Position numbers and translations under genes: made by a program. Source: a virus. Taken from it: a stretch of 30,515 bases of DNA. The stretch is from IMG/VR virus record IMGVR_UViG_3300024518_000518, positions 1-30,515 of that record. One strand, written 5' to 3'. Shown here piece by piece: positions 23,401-30,515 of the stretch. Every line of letters begins with the position of its first letter. The first letter of the stretch is position 1. The notes beneath the pieces were generated by a model. It saw only the letters and a program-made list of their open reading frames with translations, ran no database searches and was not told the origin of the DNA.

Positions 23401-26050
23401 TGGTACTGGTAATATTGATTTATCAGAAGTCATATCTGACACAGTTGGAGCTATGTTCAGTTCAAACACTGAAACAAACATAACAGTAACTTACCAAGAC
23501 GCAGATAACACCATAGACCTTGTTATAGGAACTCTGAATCAGGACACTACTGGATTAGCAGGAACAGCTACCGCACTAGCAACAGCTAGGACAATAGGTG
23601 GAACAAGTTTTGATGGTACTGCAAATATAGCAGTTGCTTTATCGGCTACCGCAACAGCATTAGCTAATGCTCGCACTATTCATGGTGTTAGCTTTGACGG
23701 AACAGCAAACATTAGTCTTACAGAGGAAATACAAGACACAGTAGGAGCAATGTTCACCAGTAATACCGAAAGTGGTATCACTGTAGCTTATGATGATATT
23801 GACGGAACTGTAGACTTTACAGTAGGCACACTCAATCAAAATACAACTGGTTTGGCTGCAACCGCAACAGCATTGGCTACCGCAAGAACCATACACGGAG
23901 TGTCTTTTGACGGAACGGGCAACATAGATTTAAGTGAGGAAATATCCGATACAGTCGGTGCTATGTTCTCTGGTAATACAGAGACTAATATCACTGTAAC
24001 TTATCAAGACGCAGACAACACAATAGATTTAGTCATTGGTACATTAAACCAAGACACAACAGGATTGGCTGCAACAGCAACACTAGCAGCATCAGCAACA
24101 GCACTAGCAACAGCAAGAACCATACATGGTGTCTCATTTGATGGCACAGGCAACATTGACCTGTCAGAAGTTATTGCAGATACCGTTGGTGCAATGTTTT
24201 CAAGCAATACGGAAACAGGAGTCACTGTTACTTACCAAGACGTAGACAATACAGTTGATGTAGTAGTAGACACTTCTGCACTCACTGAAACACTTACTAA
24301 TAAAACCTTAACCAGTCCAGTATTCAATACAGGGGTTTCAGGAACAGCTATTAAAGATGAAGATAACTTGGCTTCTGATTCTGCTACACATTTAGCCACT
24401 CAACAATCAATCAAGGCTTATGTAGATTCAGCAGTATCAACAACTGAAGGCATACAAGATATTGTAGGTGCTATGTTCAGTAGCAATACTGAAACAGGCA
24501 TTACAGTCACATATCAAGATGTAGATGGCACAGTTGACTTAGTTATTGGAACACTTAACCAAGATACAACTGGAACTGCAGCATTAGCCACTTCATTAAC
24601 TATTTCAGCAAATAACAGCGCCAATGAAACTGTATACCCAGTATTTGTAGATGGCGCTACTGGAACGCAAGGTGCAGAGACAGATACAGGACTTACCTAC
24701 AATCCATCAACAGGGTTATTAACAGCCACAGGGTTTTCAGGCAATTTAACTGGAACTCTGCAAACTGCAGCACAAGCTAACGTAACAAGCGTAGGAACAT
24801 TAACGTCATTAAGCGTTACAGGCGATTTAGCAATAGATACCAACGTGCTTAAGGTAGACACCACTAATAACAGGGTAGGCATTAAACAAGCTACGCCTAC
24901 TGTTGGTTTAGACTTAGGAAGTGTTACTGACGCTATATTAGTAGCCAAAGGAACAACTGCACAACGTCCTACAGGTGCAGCAGGACATTTCAGATACAAC
25001 ACTACTCTTGGTAAGTTTGAAGGGTATACGGATGCTTGGGGAGAAATAGGTGGTGGTGGAACATCCACTTTTGCGGTTAATAATTATACAACTGCCAATT
25101 CAAGCACAACTGCTTTTACATTAAGTTCAGCACCAGATAGCGAGGACAATATATTAGTCTTTGTTGAAGGTGTGTTCATGAACGCAGCAGACTACACGCT
25201 CAACGGAACAACTTTAACATTAGACGCAGCACCGCCTTCAGGAAGGAAGGTTACTGTTTATCATGTGACAGCAGCAGTTGCAGGAACAGGAGTACACCAA
25301 AACAGCTTCACAGGAAACGGAAGTGCAACTGCCTATACTCTAGGGGTAACTGCTGATAGTGAGAACAACACACAAGTTTATATAGATGGTGTTTATCAGA
25401 ACAAAGCAACCTACGCCATATCAGGAACTACATTAACCTTTGATACCGCCCCCGCCAGTAGTGCAGCCATAGAGGTAATGACATTCACACAAACGAATAT
25501 CAACACTTTCCCTGCAAGTGGTATATCAGGTCTAACGCAAGTTACGGCAGCAGGTGCAGACCATTTTATGATTTTTGATGCTACTGATAACGCACTGAAG
25601 AAATCATTAGTATCAGACGTACTTGATAATGTTGTACTTACAAGTGAACAAGTACAAGACGTTGTAGGGGGCATGGTTTCAAGCAACACAGAAACAGGTG
25701 TTGCAGTAACTTATGAAGACGGAGATGGTACGCTTGATTTTGTACTAGCAACGGCTCAACCAACAGTCACAAGTTTAGGTACTCTGACAACACTTACTGT
25801 TGATAATGTAATTATTAATGGGTCTACTATTGGACACACAGGCGATACAGATTTAATAACAGTAGCTTCAGGAATAGCTACAGTAGCAGGTGAAGTCTCA
25901 ATGACTACGCTAGATATAGGTGGAACAAATGTGACAGCTACTGCTACAGAACTTAACTATGTTGATGGTGTAACATCAGCAATACAAACCCAAATGGACA
26001 CGAAAGCGTCCACAGGAAAGGCGATAGCTATGGCTATGATTTTCGGATAA
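20432..26050 (+). CDS. Giant repetitive tail fibre protein (1872 aa)
   Basis: The protein is rich in Thr, Ala, Gly, Ser and Asp and is built of short beta repeats, as in trimeric phage fibres. I see ten copies of a unit like VGAMFSSNTETGITVTYQD (from about residue 288 to 1770) and six of ATALATARTIHGVSFDGTAN (from about residue 901 to 1250). Two copies of LATQQSIKAYVD and of LTNKTLT are also present. Near residues 1550-1690 two copies of a fibre domain with YTLNGTTLTLD/YAISGTTLTFD appear. The C-terminus STGKAIAMAMIFG is like fibre ends in marine phages. It probably binds host surface structures. The length far exceeds typical fibres, so it may reach out as a long whisker. No chaperone domain is present. 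Confidence 0.9.
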   Translation: MAISKVTTSNTNTINKVTVTDGDAVSIITVGTQGLAGPATILGRTIAGSTVSTDDIGATLIYDHANTRWLATTDSNAASLNLKIANLNFTAGGATATGILDEDNLGTNSNTKLATQQSIKAYVDAQLTAQDLDFQGDSGGALSIDLDSETLSILGGTGLATVGSGNGVTVNIDSTVTTLTGSQTLTNKTLTAPVLNTVDINGGDISSGTTINKSPQITLAGDLSGSVTLSNLANGTLTATIVANSVALGTDTTGNYLATLVASNAGIDLANSGSESAAVTAGLNTEYVQDLVGAMFSSNTETGISVTYQDGDGTIDLVIGAGVITSAMLAGSVANAKLANSTITVSDGSNTTAIALGSTITYAAGEGLDVAESSGTVTFSAEDATASNKGVASFDSTDFAVSSGAVTLVVERISDIVGSMVTSNTESGIAVTYQDSDNTIDFDVGDFDIALTGDVTGSGTVTNLGNVSFAATIQANSVALGTDTTGNYVGTITGGTGIDSTAATSGEGTTHTLSLNLNELTTETTIADADFIAMVDATDDGSGKITFENLEDAIFSSISGDVTIAEDGVATIQANSVALGTDTTGSYLLEIAVGEGLDVSHTQGEGSTATLSAELATETNAGVATFDGTDFTVSSGDVTVNVERVQDIVGAMVGSNTESGIAVTYEDGDGTLDFNVNDPTITISGDIDGSATMTNLGNTTISTTLDTVNSNVGSFGSATAIPALTVNAKGLITAISTNSLTTNFTLSADSGTNDTFATGETLTFSGTTNEVTTAVSNNAITIGLPDNVTIGGNLIVTGDYTVNGTTTTVSTATLAVEDPLIKLAKGNAAADSVDIGIYGLYDTSGSQDLYAGLFRDANDSGKWKLFKDLQPEPTTTVNVSGTGYAVATLVANLEGAVTGNADTATALATARTIHGVSFDGTANIDLSEVVSDTVGAMFSSNTETGITATYQDGDNTIDLVVGTLNQDTTGLAATATALATARTIHGVSFDGTGNIDLSEVISDTVGAMFSSNTETNITVTYQDADNTIDLVIGTLNQDTTGLAGTATALATARTIGGTSFDGTANIAVALSATATALANARTIHGVSFDGTANISLTEEIQDTVGAMFTSNTESGITVAYDDIDGTVDFTVGTLNQNTTGLAATATALATARTIHGVSFDGTGNIDLSEEISDTVGAMFSGNTETNITVTYQDADNTIDLVIGTLNQDTTGLAATATLAASATALATARTIHGVSFDGTGNIDLSEVIADTVGAMFSSNTETGVTVTYQDVDNTVDVVVDTSALTETLTNKTLTSPVFNTGVSGTAIKDEDNLASDSATHLATQQSIKAYVDSAVSTTEGIQDIVGAMFSSNTETGITVTYQDVDGTVDLVIGTLNQDTTGTAALATSLTISANNSANETVYPVFVDGATGTQGAETDTGLTYNPSTGLLTATGFSGNLTGTLQTAAQANVTSVGTLTSLSVTGDLAIDTNVLKVDTTNNRVGIKQATPTVGLDLGSVTDAILVAKGTTAQRPTGAAGHFRYNTTLGKFEGYTDAWGEIGGGGTSTFAVNNYTTANSSTTAFTLSSAPDSEDNILVFVEGVFMNAADYTLNGTTLTLDAAPPSGRKVTVYHVTAAVAGTGVHQNSFTGNGSATAYTLGVTADSENNTQVYIDGVYQNKATYAISGTTLTFDTAPASSAAIEVMTFTQTNINTFPASGISGLTQVTAAGADHFMIFDATDNALKKSLVSDVLDNVVLTSEQVQDVVGGMVSSNTETGVAVTYEDGDGTLDFVLATAQPTVTSLGTLTTLTVDNVIINGSTIGHTGDTDLITVASGIATVAGEVSMTTLDIGGTNVTATATELNYVDGVTSAIQTQMDTKASTGKAIAMAMIFG
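21293..25741 (+). repeat. Protein-level repeat A in the giant fibre, ten copies
   Basis: The unit of about 31 residues, VGAMFSSNTETGITVTYQD followed by an acidic GDNTIDLVIG-type ending, recurs ten times between these limits. Copies differ most at the first residues and in the Q/E-D-x-D positions. Five copies are followed by TLNQDTTG or TLNQNTTG. The unit probably forms one layer of the fibre shaft. Confidence 0.8.
23132..24172 (+). repeat. Protein-level repeat B in the giant fibre, six copies
   Basis: The unit ATALATARTIHGVSFDGTAN recurs six times, with ART-starts at 23159, 23372, 23585, 23669, 23882 and 24113, mostly spaced 213 or 231 bases and once 84. Copies are near-identical in protein but strongly different in codon choice. 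For ARTIHGVSFDGT, the copies at 23372 and 23882 differ in 10 of 12 codons. The motif is common in phage fibre proteins. Confidence 0.85.
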
Positions 26051-26069
26051 TAATTAGGAGAAATAAAAA

Positions 26070-26441
26070 ATGGCAATCCCAAATTTAGTTAATGTAAGTT
26101 CAATATATGCAAAAACGCATCAAGTTGCACTAACTACTACAACAACAACAGCTCTATTAACTAATTCAGCTAGTTCAGATGACTGTTATAAAATTAACTC
26201 AATTGTCATAGCAAATATAGATGGCACAAACTCAGCAACAGTAACTATGGGTATAGTTAAATCTGGTGGGTCTCTCATTTCATTTGCTACTACAATAGCA
26301 GTACCAGCAGATGCTACATTAGTTTTAGTAGATAAAAACTGGGGGTTATACCTTGAAGAAGGAGATGCTATACAAGGTGGAGCTAGTGCAACAGGTGATT
26401 TGACTTGCACTATTTCATATGAAATTTTAGATGACGCATAA
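26070..26441 (+). CDS. Small beta-rich virion structural protein (123 aa)
   Basis: The product is rich in Thr and Ala, with alternating strands (AKTHQVALTTTTTTALLTNS, INSIVIANIDGTNSATVTMG, LVLVDKNWGLYLEEGDAIQG) and ends in a strand TCTISYEILDDA. The pattern resembles small virion proteins encoded beside fibres in marine phages, from memory. The gene has a strong ribosome binding site (TTAGGAGAA) 19 bases after the giant fibre. It may be a fibre-associated accessory protein; no enzymatic function is suggested. Confidence 0.7.
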   Translation: MAIPNLVNVSSIYAKTHQVALTTTTTTALLTNSASSDDCYKINSIVIANIDGTNSATVTMGIVKSGGSLISFATTIAVPADATLVLVDKNWGLYLEEGDAIQGGASATGDLTCTISYEILDDA

Positions 26442-26452
26442 GGAATAATTAT

Positions 26453-26827
26453 ATGGCACATTTTGCAGAACTTAATTCAAGCAACGGGGTATTACGAGTA
26501 ATCGTAGTATCTAATGATGATGTAAACGCTAATGGTGGAGATCAACATGCTGATGCAGAAACTTTTGTTACAACTATTGTTCCGCATTCAACAGGTGGAG
26601 TAGCTTGGAAACAATGTTCTTATAATAATAGTTTTAGAAAACAATATATAGGCAAAGGAGGTACTTACGATGCATCAAAAGATAAATTTATATATCCCCA
26701 ACCATATGCGTCATGGTCTTTAGATTCTAGTGATGATTGGCAAGCACCTACTGCTTACCCTGATGATGGCAAAATGTATAATTGGAATGAAACAGACACA
26801 CAATGGGAGGAGGTAACTAATGGCTAG
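26453..26827 (+). CDS. Small tail/fibre-associated protein (124 aa)
   Basis: The order MAHFAELNSSNGVLRVIVVS, AWKQCSYNNSFRKQYIGKG, TYDASKDKFIYPQPYASWSL and PTAYPDDGKMYNWNETDTQW is strongly like a family of small marine phage proteins that start MAHFA and end with an aromatic W-x-E-x-x-x-x-W segment. These are found next to fibre and receptor-binding genes. Their exact role is unknown to me; attachment to fibre or adhesin is a reasonable guess. The gene overlaps the glycine-rich adhesin by 8 bases. Confidence 0.75.
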   Translation: MAHFAELNSSNGVLRVIVVSNDDVNANGGDQHADAETFVTTIVPHSTGGVAWKQCSYNNSFRKQYIGKGGTYDASKDKFIYPQPYASWSLDSSDDWQAPTAYPDDGKMYNWNETDTQWEEVTNG

Positions 26828-27761
26828 TTTAAATGGTGGAATAATAGGAAAATATAATGTGCCAGTGGATAATGGTCAAGATGAGATTATAACAACATTT
26901 AATTCAAGTGGTACTCTTACAACAGGCGCGCAAACAACTGCAGTTGAATATTTAGTTATTGCAGGTGGTGCAGGTGGTGGTGGTTCAGTTGGTGGTGGTG
27001 GAGGAGCAGGTGGTTATAAGACAGCTAGTAGTTTCTCTGTTTCGGCATCAACGGATTATTCAATTACTGTAGGTGCAGGTGGTGCAGGTGAAGGACTAGC
27101 ACAAGGAATAGGTGCTGATGGTTCAAATTCAGTTTTTTCTTCAATAACTTCTACAGGAGGTGGCGGAGGCGGTGGTTGGGAAGCTTTAGGTCGTGCTGGT
27201 GGTTCTGGCGGTGGTGTTGGTGGTAGAACTGGTCAAGCAAACGGTGCAGGAGGTGGCGATGCATCGCCATCTGGTCAAGGTAATGATGGCGGTGATCGTG
27301 GAGGCGGTGGAGCTAACGCTGTTTGTGGCGGTGGCGGTGGCGGAAGTGCTGGTGCAGTTGGTGGCGATAGTAGGAATGACGGTGCAGGAGCATATCGTTG
27401 GGGCGGTCACGGTGGTAATGGTTCAGCTTCTTCAATCACAGGTTCATCTGTAACAAGAGCAGGTGGAGGCGGTGGCGGAGGCGATACATCTAGTCAGGCT
27501 GGAAGTGGTGGCTCTGGTGGTGGTGGTCAAGGTACTGGTTCCAATCCCCAGTCATCAGTAGCAGGAACTGCAAACACAGGTGGCGGAGGCGGTGGTGCTG
27601 GTTGGACTGATACAGGTTACGCCAACGCAGTTGGAGCCAAAGCTGGTGGATCTGGTGTTGTCATTATTAAAGAACCCGCAATAGTTGATATACAAAACAC
27701 TTCTGGTGTATGGAGTATGCAAGCTGTTTATACGGCTGTAGCATCAGACAACTGGATTTAA
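26820..27761 (+). CDS. Glycine-rich adhesin-like protein (313 aa)
   Basis: About residues 48-270 are dominated by long runs of Gly (GGAGGGGSVGGGGGAGG and many others) interrupted by short variable stretches such as RTGQANGAGGGDASP and YRWGGHGGNGSASS. This is the pattern of polyglycine-helix sandwiches in gp38-type receptor-binding adhesins of T2- and S16-like phages, where the variable loops contact the host. It starts with a beta region (MASLNGGIIGKYNVP) and ends VVIIKEPAIVDIQNTSG. The gene's ribosome binding site GAGGAGG lies inside the preceding gene. It is probably the tip adhesin of one of the fibres. Confidence 0.8.
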   Translation: MASLNGGIIGKYNVPVDNGQDEIITTFNSSGTLTTGAQTTAVEYLVIAGGAGGGGSVGGGGGAGGYKTASSFSVSASTDYSITVGAGGAGEGLAQGIGADGSNSVFSSITSTGGGGGGGWEALGRAGGSGGGVGGRTGQANGAGGGDASPSGQGNDGGDRGGGGANAVCGGGGGGSAGAVGGDSRNDGAGAYRWGGHGGNGSASSITGSSVTRAGGGGGGGDTSSQAGSGGSGGGGQGTGSNPQSSVAGTANTGGGGGGAGWTDTGYANAVGAKAGGSGVVIIKEPAIVDIQNTSGVWSMQAVYTAVASDNWI

Positions 27762-27762
27762 C

Positions 27763-29580
27763 ATGGCAAACACAAAGGTATACGGAGAACAAATAGTAGA
27801 TGGCTCTATAACGGCAGCCAAACTTGCCGATGGAACTATTGTTGCAGCAGAACTGGCAGATAACGCAGTAGTCACTGCAGCCATAAACGCAGACGCAGTA
27901 ACCAATGCAAAGATTGCCGATAACGCCATAGACTCAGAACACTACACAGACGGCTCTATAGATACTGCTCATATTGCAGCTTCACAAATAACCCTTGCTA
28001 AAATGGCAGTTAATTCCATAGACAGCGACCAATACGTTGACGGAAGCATAGACACCGCACACATTGCAGCTTCACAAGTAACCACAGCAAAGATAGCAGA
28101 CGGAAACATAAGCACTGCTAAGTTGGCAGACCTATCCGTAACCAGTGGTAAGTTAGCAACCAATTTAGACTTAGCAGGTACGTTAGATGTAACAGGAGCA
28201 ACAGTTCTTGATAGTACATTAGGAGTTACAGGTACAGCTACATTTACTGGATTAGTTGATGCTGCAATTATTGATGGTGTTAACTTTAAGGTCAATGGCG
28301 GACAGGGCAGTGATGGACAAGTATTAACTTCTACTGGAAGTGGAGTAGCTTGGGAAACTGCAAGTTCTTTTAATGCAGATGCAGCACAAGTATTTAACGA
28401 AAGCGGAGCAGATGTAGACTTTAGAATTGAATCTGATGGTAACTCTAATATGTTCTGGGTAAATGGTGGTACTAATGCAATAGCAATAGGTTCAGATAAT
28501 TTACTTACTACTTTGCATGTAGATGCAGCAGATAGTGAAATAACAATGAATGTTTCTAGTGGATTATCTACAACTTCAGCTTGGAATGGAATAGGGTTTG
28601 GTGCTAGAAATTCTATGAAATCTGCAATTCTTCATCAAAGAACAACCAGTTATTCAAGAGGAAGTTTACTTTTTTGTGTGAATTCAGATGCAGATAATTC
28701 TCATGCTGATATTAATGATGTTGCACTGACTATTGATAATGCCAAATTAGCTACATTCGCAGGAGCAGCAACAATAGCAGGAGTTACAACAATAGCAAAC
28801 ACATCAGCTGCTAACGTCAATAACGAGAGTCATATACTTATAAGAAATCTAGCAAACGGCAACATTGTTACAGACGGGCTTACTTATAATTGTGCAGAGG
28901 ACAAACTGGGTGTTGGCACCAATCTCTTTTTAGCTGGTGGCTACATTAGAAGTGGTGCTGCAAACTTAGGTTTTGGAACCGCATCAATGGGGCAAATAGT
29001 AACCTTAGATAATAGCACTGGAGATTTTTTAGTTGATTCTACAACTGCTGTAGGTTCTTTTTACAATGGACTTAATGATACTGGATTCGGAGCTGCTCGC
29101 GGTGGTTATACGGCTTGTGTAAGAAGTGGAACAAATACACCTTTATATGTTTCAACAGCAGGAACAGGTTCAGGTGGGTTCATATCATTTTCTCAAAATG
29201 GAGCTACTAGAGGAGACATTACATACACTGGTTCAGCAGTAGCTTACAACACATCTTCAGACTATAGATTAAAAGAAAATGTAGTAACCGATTGGAATGC
29301 AACTACTAGATTAAAACAATTAAAACCTTCACAATTTAATTTTATTGAAACTCCTGACACAACTGTAGAAGGATTTTTAGCACATGAAGTATCAAGTATA
29401 GTTCCTCAAGCTGTAACAGGCGAAAAAGACGAATTATATACAGCAGAAAATTCTCCTGAAGAAATGGAAGACTTAATTGGAGAGCCTAAGTATCAGGTTA
29501 TAGATCAAAGTAAATTAGTTCCATTACTAGTAAAAACAATACAAGAATTAGAAGCAAGAATAACAACACTAGAAGGGTAA
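27763..29580 (+). CDS. Tail fibre with C-terminal S74 intramolecular chaperone domain (605 aa)
   Basis: The N-terminal 130 residues carry repeated units like SIDSDQYVDGSIDTAHIAAS and AKIADGNISTAKLADLS, typical of trimeric fibre shafts. The middle region is beta-rich and longer. The last 100 residues are a Peptidase S74 chaperone: SDYRLKENV with the Ser of the cleavage site and Lys of the dyad, KQLKPSQFNFIE, GFLAHEVSSIVPQAVTGEKD and a final coiled coil VKTIQELEARITTLEG. In that family the domain helps the trimer fold and cuts itself off. It follows the adhesin by one base without a clear ribosome binding site, suggesting coupling. Confidence 0.9.
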   Translation: MANTKVYGEQIVDGSITAAKLADGTIVAAELADNAVVTAAINADAVTNAKIADNAIDSEHYTDGSIDTAHIAASQITLAKMAVNSIDSDQYVDGSIDTAHIAASQVTTAKIADGNISTAKLADLSVTSGKLATNLDLAGTLDVTGATVLDSTLGVTGTATFTGLVDAAIIDGVNFKVNGGQGSDGQVLTSTGSGVAWETASSFNADAAQVFNESGADVDFRIESDGNSNMFWVNGGTNAIAIGSDNLLTTLHVDAADSEITMNVSSGLSTTSAWNGIGFGARNSMKSAILHQRTTSYSRGSLLFCVNSDADNSHADINDVALTIDNAKLATFAGAATIAGVTTIANTSAANVNNESHILIRNLANGNIVTDGLTYNCAEDKLGVGTNLFLAGGYIRSGAANLGFGTASMGQIVTLDNSTGDFLVDSTTAVGSFYNGLNDTGFGAARGGYTACVRSGTNTPLYVSTAGTGSGGFISFSQNGATRGDITYTGSAVAYNTSSDYRLKENVVTDWNATTRLKQLKPSQFNFIETPDTTVEGFLAHEVSSIVPQAVTGEKDELYTAENSPEEMEDLIGEPKYQVIDQSKLVPLLVKTIQELEARITTLEG

Positions 29581-29581
29581 T

Positions 29582-30515
29582 ATGGCAAACACTAAAATAA
29601 CATCAAGAGTCTTAGCAGATGATGCAGTTCTAACTGCCAATATAACTGACGCTAACGTAACAACTGCTAAGATAGCAAACGCCAATGTAACAGTAGCTAA
29701 AATGGCAGCTAACTCAGTTGATAGTGACCAATACGTTGATGGTTCTATTGATACGGCTCATATCGCTGCAGACCAAATTACCACAGCCTTAATAGCCGAT
29801 GATGTTGCTTTAGGAGGTAACCCTACGACTACGACTCAATTAGGGTCAAACAGCACCACTCGTATAGCCACAACTGCTTTCGTGCAACAAGAATTAACCA
29901 CGTTAATAGGTGGCGCACCTAGCACACTCAACGATTTAAATGAATTAGCTGCAGCCATTAATGATGACGCTAACTACAACTCAACTTTAACCACAGCACT
30001 CGCCACTAAGTTGCCACTAGCAGGTGGAACTATGACTGGCACTCTTGCGATGGGTGCTAATAATATTACTTCTTCTGGAACAATAACGGGCACATTAGCT
30101 ACAGCAGCTCAAACCAACATTACAAGTCTAGGTACTCTTACTGCCCTTACAGTAGACGATATAACTATTAATGGTTCTACTATTTCTGATTCTGGTGCTT
30201 TATCACTAACTAGTGCAGCATTTACAGTAGATGCAACAGGAGTTATTACTTTAGATTCAGATGCAGGTGGTATTTACTTTAAAGATGGTGGTACGACAAT
30301 AGGAGAATTTATTAATTCTTCTTCTGATTTGATGATTAAATCTGCTGTTCAAGACAAAGATATACTTTTAAAAGGCAACGATGGTGGTTCAACAATAACT
30401 GCTCTGACTCTTGATATGTCAGAAGCAGGAGCAGCTACATTTAATTCAAGTGTAACTGCACTAACAAATTTTAATTCTACTTCTGGAAATGACCTACGAT
30501 TAAATGCTGGAAGTG
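29582..30515 (+). CDS. 5' part of a further tail fibre gene, cut by the window edge
   Basis: ATG 29582 is preceded by AGAAGGG and the frame stays open for 311 codons to the window end. The N-terminus MANTKITSRVLADDAVLTAN and the following SVDSDQYVDGSIDTAHIAAD are paralogous to the fibre just upstream. The unit TSLGTLTALTVDDITINGST and the segment IATTAFVQQELTTL are also shared with the giant fibre and common phage fibres. It continues a block of mosaic fibre genes; a chaperone domain like that of its neighbour may lie beyond the edge. Confidence 0.85.
   Translation, partial: MANTKITSRVLADDAVLTANITDANVTTAKIANANVTVAKMAANSVDSDQYVDGSIDTAHIAADQITTALIADDVALGGNPTTTTQLGSNSTTRIATTAFVQQELTTLIGGAPSTLNDLNELAAAINDDANYNSTLTTALATKLPLAGGTMTGTLAMGANNITSSGTITGTLATAAQTNITSLGTLTALTVDDITINGSTISDSGALSLTSAAFTVDATGVITLDSDAGGIYFKDGGTTIGEFINSSSDLMIKSAVQDKDILLKGNDGGSTITALTLDMSEAGAATFNSSVTALTNFNSTSGNDLRLNAGS

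Noticed and set aside
23132-24172. Repeat array considered as CRISPR or a replication origin with iterons
   Set aside because: Similarity is at protein level only, DNA copies are strongly divergent and the array lies in a continuous long coding frame.
20527-26461. Many leftward frames opposite the giant fibre and its neighbour
   Set aside because: They are Val/Ser/Pro-rich antisense shadows of Thr/Ala/Gly-rich repeats and lack ribosome binding sites or conserved motifs.
27193-27453. A second rightward frame inside the glycine-rich adhesin, rich in Val, Ala and Leu
   Set aside because: It is the shifted reading of GGT/GGC/GCA repeats, which gives Val/Ala/Leu-rich nonsense; no ribosome binding site and the main frame is clearly used.

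Overview
The window looks like part of a tailed double-stranded DNA phage genome (Caudoviricetes; HK97-type capsid module). It is AT-rich, densely packed and strongly operonic. It has no rRNA, tRNA, integrase, insertion sequence or CRISPR array that I can see. Several small virion proteins and the repeat-rich fibres resemble, from memory, those of marine phages of cyanobacteria and alphaproteobacteria. A marine bacterial host is therefore my best guess, but nothing in the window proves it. Layout: positions 1-6075 are read leftward, and 6156-30515 are read rightward from a short divergent control region (6076-6155). The leftward arm starts with a recombination module: a RecB-like PD-(D/E)XK nuclease, an Erf single-strand annealing protein, a small winged-helix protein, a candidate ssDNA-binding protein with an SSB-like DDIPF tail, two unknown proteins and a Ref-like HNH nuclease. 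It continues with an ArdC-type antirestriction protein and a run of very small proteins. Several of these are single-pass membrane peptides with overlapping stop and start codons. The rightward arm begins with a Cro-like repressor and then the most interesting region, 6371-10559. There a ParB-like protein, a TET/JBP-family 2-oxoglutarate/Fe(II) dioxygenase, a fusion of a PLP-dependent enzyme to an all-helical domain resembling the amino acid:DNA transferases of phage hypermodification systems, and a small P-loop kinase lie in overlapping frames. Together they read as a pathway that oxidises a base methyl group in phage DNA, phosphorylates the hydroxymethyl group and replaces the phosphate with an amino-acid-derived group. 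No DNA methyltransferase or hydroxymethylase is present in the window. Replication follows (winged-helix initiator-like protein; T7 gp4/Twinkle-like primase-helicase). The packaging and head module comes next: small and large terminase, HK97-type portal, MuF-like protein, prohead protease, HK97-fold major capsid protein and a probable head accessory protein. From about 20 kb to the end the window is nearly all fibre and adhesin genes: a 1872-residue repeat fibre, two small virion proteins, a glycine-rich adhesin-like protein, a fibre with a C-terminal S74 chaperone domain and a further fibre cut by the window edge. A promoter-like element with identical internal spacing lies before both ardC and the replication gene, which suggests shared early control of the two arms. 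ArdC and the predicted base hypermodification would give two independent layers of protection against host restriction.
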